From: Asaia siamensis
Lineage (GTDB): Bacteria > Pseudomonadota > Alphaproteobacteria > Acetobacterales > Acetobacteraceae
Direction of reading: 5' to 3'
Length of the DNA: 64,000 nucleotides
Assembly (NCBI RefSeq): GCF_014635085.1
Contig: NZ_BMCH01000005.1
Coordinates: 124,001-188,000, forward strand
The notes below the pieces were generated by a model. That model was given only the letters and a program-made list of their open reading frames with translations, did no database searches and was not told the DNA's origin. Below, in pieces: positions 17,649 through 27,044 of this stretch. Every line of letters begins with the position of its first letter. Within the stretch, counting starts at the first letter, position 1. Both the position numbers and the translations under genes were made by a program.

Positions 17649-19745
17649 ATGATTCCCGCACGGCTCGCAGCCTTTGTGGAATCCTGCCTGCTTGGGCAGG
17701 GCCGTGCTCTGGTTGCCTGGCTTCCCGTTGCCTGGGCTATCGGCAGCCTGCTTTACTTTCTTCCCATCCATGAGCCCGGTTACGGTCGGGCGAGCCTCTG
17801 CGGCTTTTTGGGGCTGATGCTTCTGATATTCGGCTGGCGGCGTCTCACCGCTCGCGGGATGGGCTTCGTCGTGCTGATGGTCAGTCTCGGGTTTCTGGCG
17901 GCGCGTGGTCAGGCCTGGCGCCAGCCTCCCATGCCTGCCTTGCCGTCGATCGCCGTGACAATGCACGGCGTGATTGCCGATGTCTCGAGCCATGGCGAGG
18001 AGGGGCATGTTGTTCAACGCCTGCGGCTCAGTCAGGCCGTTTTCGAAACCGGGGTCGATATCGGCATGGCCCCGCTCAGACGCGATCTGCTGCTCTTTAC
18101 CCATGATGAACAGAATTACGCACCGGGCATGGTGGTGCGGCTGAACGCTGTGTTGCGGCCGCCTGACTGGCCCGATTTTCCCGGTGGTCGGGATCGCCAA
18201 AGGGAGGGCTGGTTCGATGGTCTGGCCGGAACAGGGCGCGTTCTTGGTGTGCCTGATATTGTGCAGGCCCCGCAGGGTCACGCGCTTGGGCGATGGCGTC
18301 TACATATTGCGGCGGTTATCGCTACGCATCTTTCAGGTCAGCGCGCCGCCATTGCGTCGACTTTGCTGGCCGGTCATGGCGAGGGAATCAGCCAGAAGAC
18401 CCGTGACGCTTATGCTGCGTCGGGCCTTGCCCATATTCTTGCCGTTGCCGGGTTGCATCTGGGGCTGGTCATGGGAGCGGTGTTCTTCATGACGCGACAG
18501 GCGCTGGTGCTCTGGCCGTGGCTGGGTCTGCGTCTGCCCTGTCGTGAGATCGCGGCCCTCATGGCCCTGGCCTCCGGGCTGATCTATGTCGCGCTCACGG
18601 GCTTCCATCTCCCGGCCTTGCGCAGTCTTGGCATGGCAGGGCTGGCGACGCTGGCCCTTCTGACGGGGCGGCGTGTGCTGTCGATGCGGTCTCTGGCGCT
18701 CGTGGCGCTTGTGCTGCTCATGGCGTCTCCCGTGCTGGTACTGGATCTGTCTTTTCAGATGTCGTTTGCGGCCGTCATGGCCTTGATCGCCGGTTATGAG
18801 GCGCTGCGTCCGCATTTCGTCAGGCGCGCCGAACAGGGAAAGAAAAACGGGCTGGGACATCATCTCGCCTTGCTGTCTCTCACAAGTGCGCTGGCCGGGG
18901 GGGCGACGCTGCCTTTGGTCATGGCGGGATTTGGCAGTTTTCAGCCCTGGTTCATTCTGGCCAATCTCGTTGCCGTGCCGGTTGCGGCATTCTGCGTCAT
19001 GCCTGCGGGGCTTCTTTCCTTGCTGCTGATGCCGTTCGGTCTGTCCGGGCTGCCGCTCTGGGTCATGGGGCAGGGGATCGGGCTGATCTCGTCGCTGGCC
19101 GAATGCGTGGCCTCTTTCCCGCTGGCCCATGTGCCTGTCCCGCATATGGGCTGGGAAGGTCTGGCGCTCTATATGGCCGGGCTGGCAGGGTTCTGTCTCT
19201 GGCGGGGGCGTGCGCGCTTCGGGTTTCTGCCCCTTCTGATGCTTGGCGTGGTGTCGCCTGTGCTTGGCGAAAGCCCTCTGGTACTGGTGTCTCCAGATGC
19301 GGGTGTAATCGCTTTTCAGCAAGACGGTTACTGGGTTGCGGGGCCGCATAATGGGCTCGCAAACCGCATTCTGGAGGCGTGGCAACGCGCCTGGCCTCTG
19401 CCTGTCATGATGTCTTCCGCAAGCCCTGCCTGCGCGGCGAGCGGCTGTACCCTGGCGCTCCCCATGTCGGTTTCACTGTGGTTTGCCTTGCCCTCGTCAG
19501 AAAGTCGGGCTGCGGCGTGTCAGCAGAGGGGCTTTATCGTCAGCGCTGTTCCCCTGCCTGAAGACTGTCGCGCTGGCGGGTTCATTGATCGTTTCACGGT
19601 CTGGCGCGACGGCGCTGTCCTGCTTCGGGTGCAGGGTAACAGCCTCAAGATCGTCTCCGATCGCTCGTGGCGGGGCGCGCGGCTCTGGGTGCCGCGCGTC
19701 GGATTTCGAGGCGTGCCGAACCTGCCCATGGCACAGACAGAGTAG
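17649..19745 (+). CDS. comEC: ComEC/Rec2-like DNA uptake channel protein
   Basis: 698-residue polytopic inner-membrane protein. N-terminal DUF4131-type region (residues about 25-190), then the competence domain with SGLAHILAVAGLHLGLV and PALRSLGMAGLATLALL (about 215-490). The C-terminal 180 residues are soluble but carry no HxHxDH, so the metallo-beta-lactamase domain of Bacillus ComEC is absent, as in many alphaproteobacteria; the tail may retain an OB/DUF4131 function. ComEC transports one DNA strand across the inner membrane in transformation. GGGAGG lies upstream of the ATG. The gene converges on the antiporter gene with only 3 bp between stops. Confidence 0.9.
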   Translation: MIPARLAAFVESCLLGQGRALVAWLPVAWAIGSLLYFLPIHEPGYGRASLCGFLGLMLLIFGWRRLTARGMGFVVLMVSLGFLAARGQAWRQPPMPALPSIAVTMHGVIADVSSHGEEGHVVQRLRLSQAVFETGVDIGMAPLRRDLLLFTHDEQNYAPGMVVRLNAVLRPPDWPDFPGGRDRQREGWFDGLAGTGRVLGVPDIVQAPQGHALGRWRLHIAAVIATHLSGQRAAIASTLLAGHGEGISQKTRDAYAASGLAHILAVAGLHLGLVMGAVFFMTRQALVLWPWLGLRLPCREIAALMALASGLIYVALTGFHLPALRSLGMAGLATLALLTGRRVLSMRSLALVALVLLMASPVLVLDLSFQMSFAAVMALIAGYEALRPHFVRRAEQGKKNGLGHHLALLSLTSALAGGATLPLVMAGFGSFQPWFILANLVAVPVAAFCVMPAGLLSLLLMPFGLSGLPLWVMGQGIGLISSLAECVASFPLAHVPVPHMGWEGLALYMAGLAGFCLWRGRARFGFLPLLMLGVVSPVLGESPLVLVSPDAGVIAFQQDGYWVAGPHNGLANRILEAWQRAWPLPVMMSSASPACAASGCTLALPMSVSLWFALPSSESRAAACQQRGFIVSAVPLPEDCRAGGFIDRFTVWRDGAVLLRVQGNSLKIVSDRSWRGARLWVPRVGFRGVPNLPMAQTE

Positions 19746-19748
19746 AGG

Positions 19749-20999
19749 CTATTTGCTCTTGGGGTAGAAATGCAGCGCCACGCGCTCCATGGTCAGACCC
19801 TGAACCAGAATGGTGAATACCACGATCCCGTAGCAGATAGGCGCCAGAATATCCTTCATCGGTCCCGGGGGCAGGGTCAGGGCGAGCGAAAGCGAAATGC
19901 CGCCGCGCAGCCCGCCCCAGGTCAGCACCGCCAGCATACGGCCTCGATCCTCGCCATAGAGATGGATCGGCAGGATTGCGAGAAACACACTCAGCGCACG
20001 GGCAGCAATCGAGAGCGGAATTCCCAGAAGCAGGGCCCACAAAGCATGCATGCCCGGGATGGTAGCCAGCACCTCGAAGCCGATCATCAGGAAAAGCAGC
20101 GCGTTCAGAACCTCATCGACCAGCGTCCAAAAGCTGTTGAGTTCCTCGCGGGCGTGATCGTCCATGCTGTTTTTGGCACGTTTGCTGCCGAGGCAGAGAC
20201 CCGCCACCACGACGGCGATCGGCCCGGACATACCCAGCGCATGGGCCAGGCTGAATGTGCCTGCTGCAAGGCTGAGTGAGACCAGAAGCTGAAGATGACT
20301 GTCGCGTGCGGAACGGAAGCAGAGAAGCCCGATCATGCCCGCTACAAAACCCAGGGCGCTGCCGCCGATGGCCTCGAGACCGAATGCTTCAAGCGCGTCG
20401 AACAGGGTCAGGTGATGGGCTTCGCCAGTCACAAGTGTCATGGCAAGGCCGAAGATGACGATGCTCACACCGTCATTGAACAGGCTCTCTCCTGCGAAAA
20501 TGGCCTGTATGGGCCCCGGCAGGCCGAGGCGGCGCAGCATGCCCACCACCGAGACCGGATCGGTTGGCGCGAGAATGGCGCCCAGCACGACGCACCACAG
20601 AAAGGGCATCGGCAGACCGACAGCAACCATCACCCAGTACATCGCGCCACCAAGCAGGAAGACGGCAAGAATGGTCCCTACGATGGCAAGGAAGAGAACC
20701 GAGAATTTTCGCGCCATCAGCTCGCGCGTATTGACCTGCAACGCCCCGGCAAAAAGCAGAAACGACAACGCCCCGTCGAGCAGATTGCCGGGCAGATCTG
20801 CCGAGGCCAGAAGGTTCATCGGCAAGGTGTGCAGATCGACGCTTGGCAGGGCGAGGTCGAGCCCCTTCACCACAAGCGATCCGACCAGAGCAATTAGCAG
20901 GATACCGATCGTCATGGGCAGCCGCAGCAGCTTGTAATTGAGAATGCCGCAGATAGTGCAAAGCGTCAGCAGAATGGCGAACAGGCTGAGTGAGGACAT
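19749..20999 (-). CDS. CPA1 family sodium/proton antiporter
   Basis: 416 residues, about 11-12 membrane spans. Hallmarks of CPA1 exchangers are visible: GAILAPTDPVSV (unwound helix with the functional Asp), AGESLFNDGVSIVIF (Glu and Asp-binding pair), and TWGGLRGGISLSLAL. It is a short form without a cytosolic regulatory tail, like prokaryotic NhaP-type antiporters. Role: export of Na+ or K+ in exchange for protons at the inner membrane, relevant to pH stress in acid-producing bacteria (inference). No partner genes; about 215 bp of gene-free DNA separates it from the next, divergent gene. Confidence 0.9.
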   Translation of the reverse strand: MSSLSLFAILLTLCTICGILNYKLLRLPMTIGILLIALVGSLVVKGLDLALPSVDLHTLPMNLLASADLPGNLLDGALSFLLFAGALQVNTRELMARKFSVLFLAIVGTILAVFLLGGAMYWVMVAVGLPMPFLWCVVLGAILAPTDPVSVVGMLRRLGLPGPIQAIFAGESLFNDGVSIVIFGLAMTLVTGEAHHLTLFDALEAFGLEAIGGSALGFVAGMIGLLCFRSARDSHLQLLVSLSLAAGTFSLAHALGMSGPIAVVVAGLCLGSKRAKNSMDDHAREELNSFWTLVDEVLNALLFLMIGFEVLATIPGMHALWALLLGIPLSIAARALSVFLAILPIHLYGEDRGRMLAVLTWGGLRGGISLSLALTLPPGPMKDILAPICYGIVVFTILVQGLTMERVALHFYPKSK

Positions 21000-21214
21000 G
21001 AAACCTTCGATACGTCTGGGGCCGGGCGTTCCGAGCGGGGAGATGCCGTTTTACCCCAAGAGAACGTGAACGCACCCTGTTCGTCCAGACTCTCACATTA
21101 TGTCATCCTGGCAGGCATGATGACCGGCCCAGAAAGTGGCTGGACTCGCCGGAAAGCCTCTTCATGGCGCGAGTGCCTTTTATCGATGCAGTCGTTGTAA
21201 AAAGGGTGTGCTTC

Positions 21215-21907
21215 ATGAATTCAGCCCGAAAAATAGCGCTTCTTGCTCTCTTCTCCCTGATGGGGGGCGTTTTTCAGGCGTCGGCAACGCCCAGCACCGC
21301 GTTGCTGCGCGCCTATCATGAGAAGCTCAAGGCCATGAACCTGCCGCCCGGTCTGGAAGAGATGGTGCCTGAATCGACAGTCATTCATCAGGTCACGCTG
21401 GCACCGCTTTTCGACAAACCCTTCGTCTGCGGGGAGCACCCACTGGGCCAGCTGATAACCGCCGGTGATGCGCTCGGTACGGATTGCATGATTGTCGGCG
21501 GCGCTTCGGACGCCGCAGGGTTCAACCGGCTCTACAGGGGCTCAGGAGAAAAAAACGAGGACTGGTATGGCTGGAAGGCGCCAGTCCACGCGCCTTTTGA
21601 TGCGGTTGTGGTCTATGCTCATGTCAATCCGGTGGTCAATGTACCGGGGAGCATGGGCAAACCGCCTGCAAGCATGATCCTGTTCAGACGACAGGATGGG
21701 GTAGAGGTTGTCTACGCCCATGTGCAGGATATCCGGGTCAAGGCCGGTGACCATGTGAAAGCAGGCGATGTGGTGGCTGTCGACGGCAATAATGGCGTCG
21801 CACGCAACCCGCATGTGCATGTAGGTGCCTTCAGGGGTACCGAACCGTTCCAGATCCGATGGGATCTCGCCGCAATGGGAAATATCGACGCCTTGCGCGC
21901 CAACTAG
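21215..21907 (+). CDS. Exported M23 peptidase-like protein with incomplete zinc site
   Basis: 230 residues. ATG 21215 with AAAGGG upstream gives a signal peptide (cleavage near QASA-TP); an earlier in-frame start would place it internally. The C-terminal half is the LytM/M23 fold: APVHAPFDAVVVYAHVNP, EVVYAHVQDIRVKAGDHVKAGDVVAVDGNNG and NPHVHVGAF, where HVH matches the HxH zinc ligand and YAH the catalytic His. The first motif, normally HxxxD before the GtPV strand, reads DWYGWKAPV here, so that His and Asp are missing. It may be a non-cleaving regulator of amidases, as EnvC and NlpD are, or bind another ligand. Confidence 0.78.
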   Translation: MNSARKIALLALFSLMGGVFQASATPSTALLRAYHEKLKAMNLPPGLEEMVPESTVIHQVTLAPLFDKPFVCGEHPLGQLITAGDALGTDCMIVGGASDAAGFNRLYRGSGEKNEDWYGWKAPVHAPFDAVVVYAHVNPVVNVPGSMGKPPASMILFRRQDGVEVVYAHVQDIRVKAGDHVKAGDVVAVDGNNGVARNPHVHVGAFRGTEPFQIRWDLAAMGNIDALRAN

Positions 21908-21970
21908 ACCTGTCTCCGAACCGTCTCAGGGCACGGATCGGAGAGTCCGGGTCTCAGCGCGAAAGAACGA

Positions 21971-22258
21971 TCAGACGCCTTCGACGAGGGTGGCGCGGTA
22001 TTTGGCGCCAAGAAAGCGATGCTCGCGCACCTTGCGATAGGCGTCACCGTCATACCAGGCGAGGGCTGTTTCACGGCTGGGGAATTCCACAATCACGATG
22101 CCCTCGGGCTCATTGCCTTCGAGCGCCTTCTGAGCCCCGTAAGCGACGATCGGCTTGATCGGATGACCTTCGAAAGTCTCGGCGACCAGAGAGAAATAGG
22201 TGTCGAGTTCCTTCTGATCGAGGGTCTCTTCGCGGGTGAAGACGATATACGTGCTCAT
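21971..22258 (-). CDS. DUF1330 domain-containing protein
   Basis: 95 residues from ATG 22258, which overlaps the nth stop by 4 bp; longer in-frame starts lie within nth. The dimeric alpha-beta-barrel DUF1330 signature is clear: MSTYIVFTRE, YGAQKALEG, PEGIVIVEFPSRETALAWYDGDAYRKVREHR. The family has no established reaction; it resembles ferredoxin-fold dimers of the EthD/NIPSNAP kind. Translational coupling to nth suggests joint expression, but no functional link is known. Confidence 0.87.
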   Translation of the reverse strand: MSTYIVFTREETLDQKELDTYFSLVAETFEGHPIKPIVAYGAQKALEGNEPEGIVIVEFPSRETALAWYDGDAYRKVREHRFLGAKYRATLVEGV

Positions 22259-22965
22259 GCAGGTTCTCCTTTTCTTTCGAGAATCTGGGTCTTGAGCGGG
22301 AAAAGACAAGGCGTGAAGGCAACACAGCGCCAGCATTCGGGGCTGCGTGCCTTGCAGACATAACGCCCGTGCAGGATGAGCCAGTGATGCGAAGGCCGCA
22401 GCATGTCGGGCGGAATGCGCTTGATCAGCCCGTCTTCAACAGCCCTCGTGGTCTTGCCTGGTGCCAGTCCGGTACGATTGCCAAGCCGGAAAATATGGGT
22501 ATCGACCGCCATGGCGCTCTCGCCGAACATCACGTTCAGCACCACACTGGCTGTCTTGCGTCCCACCCCCGCCAGCGCCTCAAGCGCAGCCCTGTCGGCG
22601 GGAACGATCCCGTCATGCAGGGCCAGAAGCTGCTCTGAGAGCTTGAGAACATTCTTCGCCTTGGCGCGCCAGAGCCCGATGGTGCGGATATGGGCGGCGA
22701 TGCCTTCCTCGCCCAGGGCCACCATTGCAGCCGGATCGGGCGCATCGGCAAACAGACCGGCCGTTACCTTGTTGACCGATTTATCCGTGGCCTGGGCGGA
22801 AAGCACGACGGCCACGAGTAGCGAAAAGGCGTCGCTGTAATCGAGTTCGCTCTCGGCATCGGGATTGGCCTCGGCGAGCGAGGTGATGAAATCGCGCGCC
22901 TGGGCGCGTGTCATGGCCCGTCTGGCCGAGGGAAGAGACATCAGAACCATTTCGTCATGTTGCAT
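22255..22965 (-). CDS. nth: Endonuclease III
   Basis: 236-residue base-excision-repair glycosylase/lyase for oxidised pyrimidines. Helix-hairpin-helix LAGVGRKTASVVLNVMFG with the catalytic Lys, the Asp in AVDTHIFRLGNR, and the 4Fe-4S ligands C-x6-C-x2-C-x5-C near residues 205-221 are all present. Starts at residues 6 or 9 (ATG codons at 22950 and 22941) are alternatives, since no clear ribosome site precedes 22965. Divergent from the ABC exporter gene. Confidence 0.95.
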   Translation of the reverse strand: MQHDEMVLMSLPSARRAMTRAQARDFITSLAEANPDAESELDYSDAFSLLVAVVLSAQATDKSVNKVTAGLFADAPDPAAMVALGEEGIAAHIRTIGLWRAKAKNVLKLSEQLLALHDGIVPADRAALEALAGVGRKTASVVLNVMFGESAMAVDTHIFRLGNRTGLAPGKTTRAVEDGLIKRIPPDMLRPSHHWLILHGRYVCKARSPECWRCVAFTPCLFPLKTQILERKGEPA

Positions 22966-23057
22966 AAGAGCGTCTGAGCCCCCACAATAAGCGCTTCCCG
23001 ATCAAGACTTCCAGTATGCCCGCCCGGTCGCGTCATCCGGCGGAGGAGCTTCCTTTC

Positions 23058-24884
23058 GTGTCCGATTCCGACCAGAGCGCCCAGAGAAAGGGCGAGAAAA
23101 AGCGCGATATTGCCTTTGTGGAGATCGTGCGCTTCGTCATGCGCCGCTGGCTGGAACACCCGGCTTTTCTGACGCGCACCCTCATGGGTATTGCGCTTGC
23201 CACGATTGCGGATGTTGCGACCCCCGTCCTTTCCGGGCGTCTGGTGACCGATATTTCTAGCCATACAGGCGGGGCGCCGCATGATGCGTCGCAGCTTGCG
23301 CTGCGAAACGATGCACTGCTGATGGTGGGGGGGCTTATTGCCCTGGGTCTTGTGGGGCTGCTGGGTCGTCGTTCGTCCTATCTGGGCATCACCCATTTGA
23401 GTCTGGCCATCATGCAGCGCGCGCTTTCCCAGGGTTTTGCCCGCGTGCAGCGTTTCTCGACCGACTGGCATGCCAATAATTTTGCAGGCTCGACCGTGCG
23501 CAAGCTGACGCGCGGCATGTGGGCAATCGACACGCTCGACGATACCCTGCTTTTGCTGATTGCTCCGGAGGTGCTGGTCCTGACCGGTACCACGCTGGTG
23601 CTGGCCTGGCATTCGCCATTCATGGGGGCGGTTCTGGCGCTCTCTGTCGTGCTGTTTACCTGGCTTTCGGTTATGCTGACCCTGCGTTACGTCGCGCCGT
23701 CCGCCCGTGCCGCCAATCGCTGGGATACGAAGGTTGGCGCAGCCATTGCCGATGCCGTGACCTGCAATGCCGTGGTCAAGGCTTTTGGCGCCGAGCATCG
23801 TGAGGAACGCCGTCTGGGCCGGGTGCTGCGCGCCTGGAGCAACCGCACCTCGCGTACCTGGATCAGAGGGACCAACAGCGCCAATCTTCAGGGCTTTGCC
23901 TCGCTGGTCATGCGTATGCTGCTGGTTGCGTTGATCGTCTGGCAGTGGTGGCAGGGCAACGCCGGCCCGGGCGATGTGGCCTATGTGCTGACCATGGTGT
24001 TTCTGGTGCAGGGTTATCTGCGCGATCTGGGGCAGCAGGTGAGCCAGGTCCAGCGTTCGGTCAACGAGATGGAAGAACTGGTCGCGATTTTTGGTGAGGC
24101 GCCGGGCGTTCAGGATCGCAAGGGGGCGAAGAAGGCGGCTTTCACCCAGGGGCGTGTGCGCTTTGAAAAAGTGACGTTTCAGTACCCCGGTCAGGATACG
24201 CCACTCTATCAGGATCTCGATGTAACCATTTCGCCCGGCTCACGCGTGGCGCTGGTAGGGCCGAGCGGCTCGGGCAAGACCACCTTCACCAAGCTCATCC
24301 AGCGGCTTTATGACACCACTGAGGGGCGGGTGCTCATCGATGATGTGAATGTGCGCGATGTCACGCAGGACTCGCTGCGCGCGCGCATTGCCATCGTCCC
24401 GCAGGAGCCGATGCTGTTTCATCGTTCGCTGGCCGAGAATATCGCCTATGCCCGCCCGGGCGCTACCCAGGCCGAAATCGAACGGGCGGCACGGCTTGCC
24501 AATGCGAGTGGCTTTATCGAGCGCCTGCCCGAGGGCTATGCCACGCTGGTGGGTGAACGCGGGGTCAAGCTCTCAGGGGGCGAGCGCCAGCGCGTGGCCA
24601 TTGCCCGCGCCTTCCTGGCAGATGCGCCGCTGCTGATTTTCGATGAGGCGACATCAAGCCTCGATTCCGAATCAGAGGTGCTGGTTCAGGATGCAATGCA
24701 TCGCCTCATGGCGGGTCGTACGGTGATTGTCGTGGCGCATCGTCTTTCCACGGTCATGGAGCTCGACCGTATTCTGGTCTTCAGCAAGGGTAAGCTGATG
24801 GAAGATGGCGCCCATGGCGAGCTGGTGCAGCGTGAGGGCGGCATCTATCGTCGACTGTTCGAGCTGCAATCGCTCGAAGGCTGA
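23058..24884 (+). CDS. ABC exporter (fused membrane and ATPase domains)
   Basis: 608 residues if read from GTG 23058, which has GGAGGAG at the right distance (23042-23048); an ATG at 23016 adds 14 residues but has no ribosome site. Residues about 25-320 are a six-helix type I exporter domain; 350-600 are the ATPase with Walker A GPSGSGKTT, Q-loop VPQEPMLF, signature LSGGERQRVAIARA, Walker B LLIFDEATSSLDS and H-loop VVAHRLST. It is a homodimeric MsbA-like half transporter; the substrate cannot be read from sequence. It converges on the C39 transporter gene (24 bp between stops) but is on the other strand and is probably unrelated to the peptide cassette. Confidence 0.9.
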   Translation: MSDSDQSAQRKGEKKRDIAFVEIVRFVMRRWLEHPAFLTRTLMGIALATIADVATPVLSGRLVTDISSHTGGAPHDASQLALRNDALLMVGGLIALGLVGLLGRRSSYLGITHLSLAIMQRALSQGFARVQRFSTDWHANNFAGSTVRKLTRGMWAIDTLDDTLLLLIAPEVLVLTGTTLVLAWHSPFMGAVLALSVVLFTWLSVMLTLRYVAPSARAANRWDTKVGAAIADAVTCNAVVKAFGAEHREERRLGRVLRAWSNRTSRTWIRGTNSANLQGFASLVMRMLLVALIVWQWWQGNAGPGDVAYVLTMVFLVQGYLRDLGQQVSQVQRSVNEMEELVAIFGEAPGVQDRKGAKKAAFTQGRVRFEKVTFQYPGQDTPLYQDLDVTISPGSRVALVGPSGSGKTTFTKLIQRLYDTTEGRVLIDDVNVRDVTQDSLRARIAIVPQEPMLFHRSLAENIAYARPGATQAEIERAARLANASGFIERLPEGYATLVGERGVKLSGGERQRVAIARAFLADAPLLIFDEATSSLDSESEVLVQDAMHRLMAGRTVIVVAHRLSTVMELDRILVFSKGKLMEDGAHGELVQREGGIYRRLFELQSLEG

Positions 24885-24908
24885 GTGACAGGCAGCCCAT
24901 AGACTGGA

Positions 24909-27044
24909 TCACGCCGAGCGACCCTGCGGGATATACTCCTGCAGCGCGCCGCCGGGCTGGAATACGTAAATCCGGTCGGCATGGGCAATCGTGGCCGGGC
25001 GATGGGCTACGATGATCTGGGTGATCTTCATCTCTCGCAGCGCGGCGGCGACCTGGGCCTCTGTCATTTCATCAAGATGGCTTGTGGCTTCATCCAGGAA
25101 CAGGATGTCGGGTTTGCGGTACAGCGCCCGTGCCAGAATGAGGCGCTGTTTCTGCCCACCTGAAAGGCCAGCACCCATATCGCCGATAAGAGTGTCAAAT
25201 CCCATCGGCATACGGTCGATATCCTGCAGAATGGCCGCATGGGCGGCGCATTGCCTGACCCAGCTCTCATCGGGGTCTTCGGCAAAACCGCTGATGTTTT
25301 CGGCAATCGAGCCCGAGAAGAGCCCGTCATCCTGGAGCACACCGGCAATCCGGTTACGATAGCCCTCCAGCGTCAGCGCCGCGATATCGTGGCCATCCAG
25401 CGCAATCTGTCCGTCTGAGACTTCCATCAATCCCATCAGCGCCTTGAGAAAGGTGGTCTTGCCGCAGCCTGACGGTCCGACGATGGCAACGATGCGGCCT
25501 GCCGGGACGTCGAGCGAAACATTCTGGAAGATCCAGGGATCATGTGCGCCATACCGCGCCGAAAGACCCGTGCAGGTCAGGGCGCCACGTATCGCATCCG
25601 GCGTCTCTGCGGCCAGAACCGGCGCTGCCTCGCATGGTTCGATTTCAGTCATGACGATATCTGACAGACGCTCGGTCTGGACGCTGAGCATGCGGATCTG
25701 GAAGGCACTGCTGATCAGACTGCCGATACGCCCGGCAAACTGATCCTTGTAGGACAGAAAAGCCACCAGCATGCCCACTGTCATGGCGCCTTTCATGACC
25801 GCCAGGGCACCAAGCACCATCATGATCAGGCGGTCAGCACCGAAAATCATCTCGGCAAGACGACCATAGATCAGGTCATAACGCTGGATACGAAGCCGCA
25901 CATTGATGCTGTCGATGATGAGGTTGAGCCAGGAGGTGCGACGGCGTTCCCTCAGGCCCAGTAATTTGACGCTGGCCATGCCGCGCAATGTCTCGATGAA
26001 ATGGCTCTGCTGGCGCGCATCGAAAACGATCTGTTCCTCATTGGCTTCACGATAGAGGCGATAGGTGAACAGACGCAGGCAGACATCCAGAGCGACGGCG
26101 GCAAGAGCAACGGCGCCCAGCCATCCGCCATAGATGAAGAGCATGATTCCCATGCCGATCGCCATCAATCCGTCCATGATCGTCTGGACCATGTCGGTCG
26201 TCATGGTCTTCTGGATCGAGGCAATCGCGTTGAAGCGGGAAAGAATGTCGCCCACATGCCGCTTTGCGAAATAATCGAGCGGCAGGCGCGACAGATGGTT
26301 GAACAGCCCCGCATTCCATTGCAGCCCGACCCGCGTGCCCAGGATCAGCACAGACCATTGCCGGACACAGGCAATCACCAATTGCAGGAAGAGCAGCAGC
26401 GCAACCCCTGCCGCAATGGTGCTGAGCAGTTCGTGGTCGGAAGTCACAACGACTTCGTCGATGATCACCTGCGAGACCATCGGCATGACGATGGCGATGG
26501 CCTCCAGTCCCAGAGACAGGATTCCCAACATCAGAAGCGATGAGCGCAATCCGGAGACATGGCGGAAAAGATCCCGCAGGCGCAGGGTTTCCCGGTCGTC
26601 TTCCTTGCGGAAATTCTCGTTCGGAAAAGCCTCCAGGGCGATGCCGGTAAAGTCACGCGAGACGACATCGAGGCCAAGCACACGTCGACCGAAGGCGGGA
26701 TCGTGGATGGTTGCCTTCGTGCCCGAGACCTTTGTCAGGACGACAAAGTGGTTGAGGTTCCAGTGCAGGATGCAGGGCAGACGCAGGCTGGACAATTCAT
26801 CCAGATCGAGGCGCACGGCACGGGTTGCAAGCCCGACCCGTTCGGCTGTTGCCATCAGGTCTTTAAGGGTACTGCCCTTGATGGACAGGGAGAAACGCCG
26901 TCTGAGTGTCGGCAGGTCGATGCGGTTGCCATGATGCCCCATGATCATGGCAAGGCAGGCCATGCCGCATTCTGCCGCCTCGACCTGCAGGATTACCGGG
27001 GTCTTGGGCTGAAAGCCGAATTCGAGTGCATTCAGCGCCTTCAT
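24909..27044 (-). CDS. Peptidase-containing ABC transporter for double-glycine leader peptides (PCAT)
   Basis: 711 residues from ATG 27044, fixed by a 4-bp overlap with the upstream adaptor gene. Order: C39 peptidase (residues 1-135), six-helix transmembrane domain (about 150-450), ATPase (about 480-711). In the peptidase, Gln20, Cys26 (AAECGMACLAM), His99 (HWNLNHFVVL) and Asp115 (IHDPAFGRR) give an intact triad and oxyanion residue. The ATPase has GPSGCGKTT, LSGGQKQRLILARAL, LFLDEATSHLDE and IIVAHRPAT. Such transporters clip the leader after a GG/GA/GS site on the cytosolic side and export the core peptide. With the HlyD-type adaptor it should work with an outer-membrane TolC that is not encoded nearby. 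Confidence 0.93.
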   Translation of the reverse strand: MKALNALEFGFQPKTPVILQVEAAECGMACLAMIMGHHGNRIDLPTLRRRFSLSIKGSTLKDLMATAERVGLATRAVRLDLDELSSLRLPCILHWNLNHFVVLTKVSGTKATIHDPAFGRRVLGLDVVSRDFTGIALEAFPNENFRKEDDRETLRLRDLFRHVSGLRSSLLMLGILSLGLEAIAIVMPMVSQVIIDEVVVTSDHELLSTIAAGVALLLFLQLVIACVRQWSVLILGTRVGLQWNAGLFNHLSRLPLDYFAKRHVGDILSRFNAIASIQKTMTTDMVQTIMDGLMAIGMGIMLFIYGGWLGAVALAAVALDVCLRLFTYRLYREANEEQIVFDARQQSHFIETLRGMASVKLLGLRERRRTSWLNLIIDSINVRLRIQRYDLIYGRLAEMIFGADRLIMMVLGALAVMKGAMTVGMLVAFLSYKDQFAGRIGSLISSAFQIRMLSVQTERLSDIVMTEIEPCEAAPVLAAETPDAIRGALTCTGLSARYGAHDPWIFQNVSLDVPAGRIVAIVGPSGCGKTTFLKALMGLMEVSDGQIALDGHDIAALTLEGYRNRIAGVLQDDGLFSGSIAENISGFAEDPDESWVRQCAAHAAILQDIDRMPMGFDTLIGDMGAGLSGGQKQRLILARALYRKPDILFLDEATSHLDEMTEAQVAAALREMKITQIIVAHRPATIAHADRIYVFQPGGALQEYIPQGRSA

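Noticed and set aside
23058-24884. The plus-strand ABC exporter as part of the peptide cassette.
   Set aside because: Opposite strand and convergent, no C39 domain, and MsbA-like; proximity alone is not enough.
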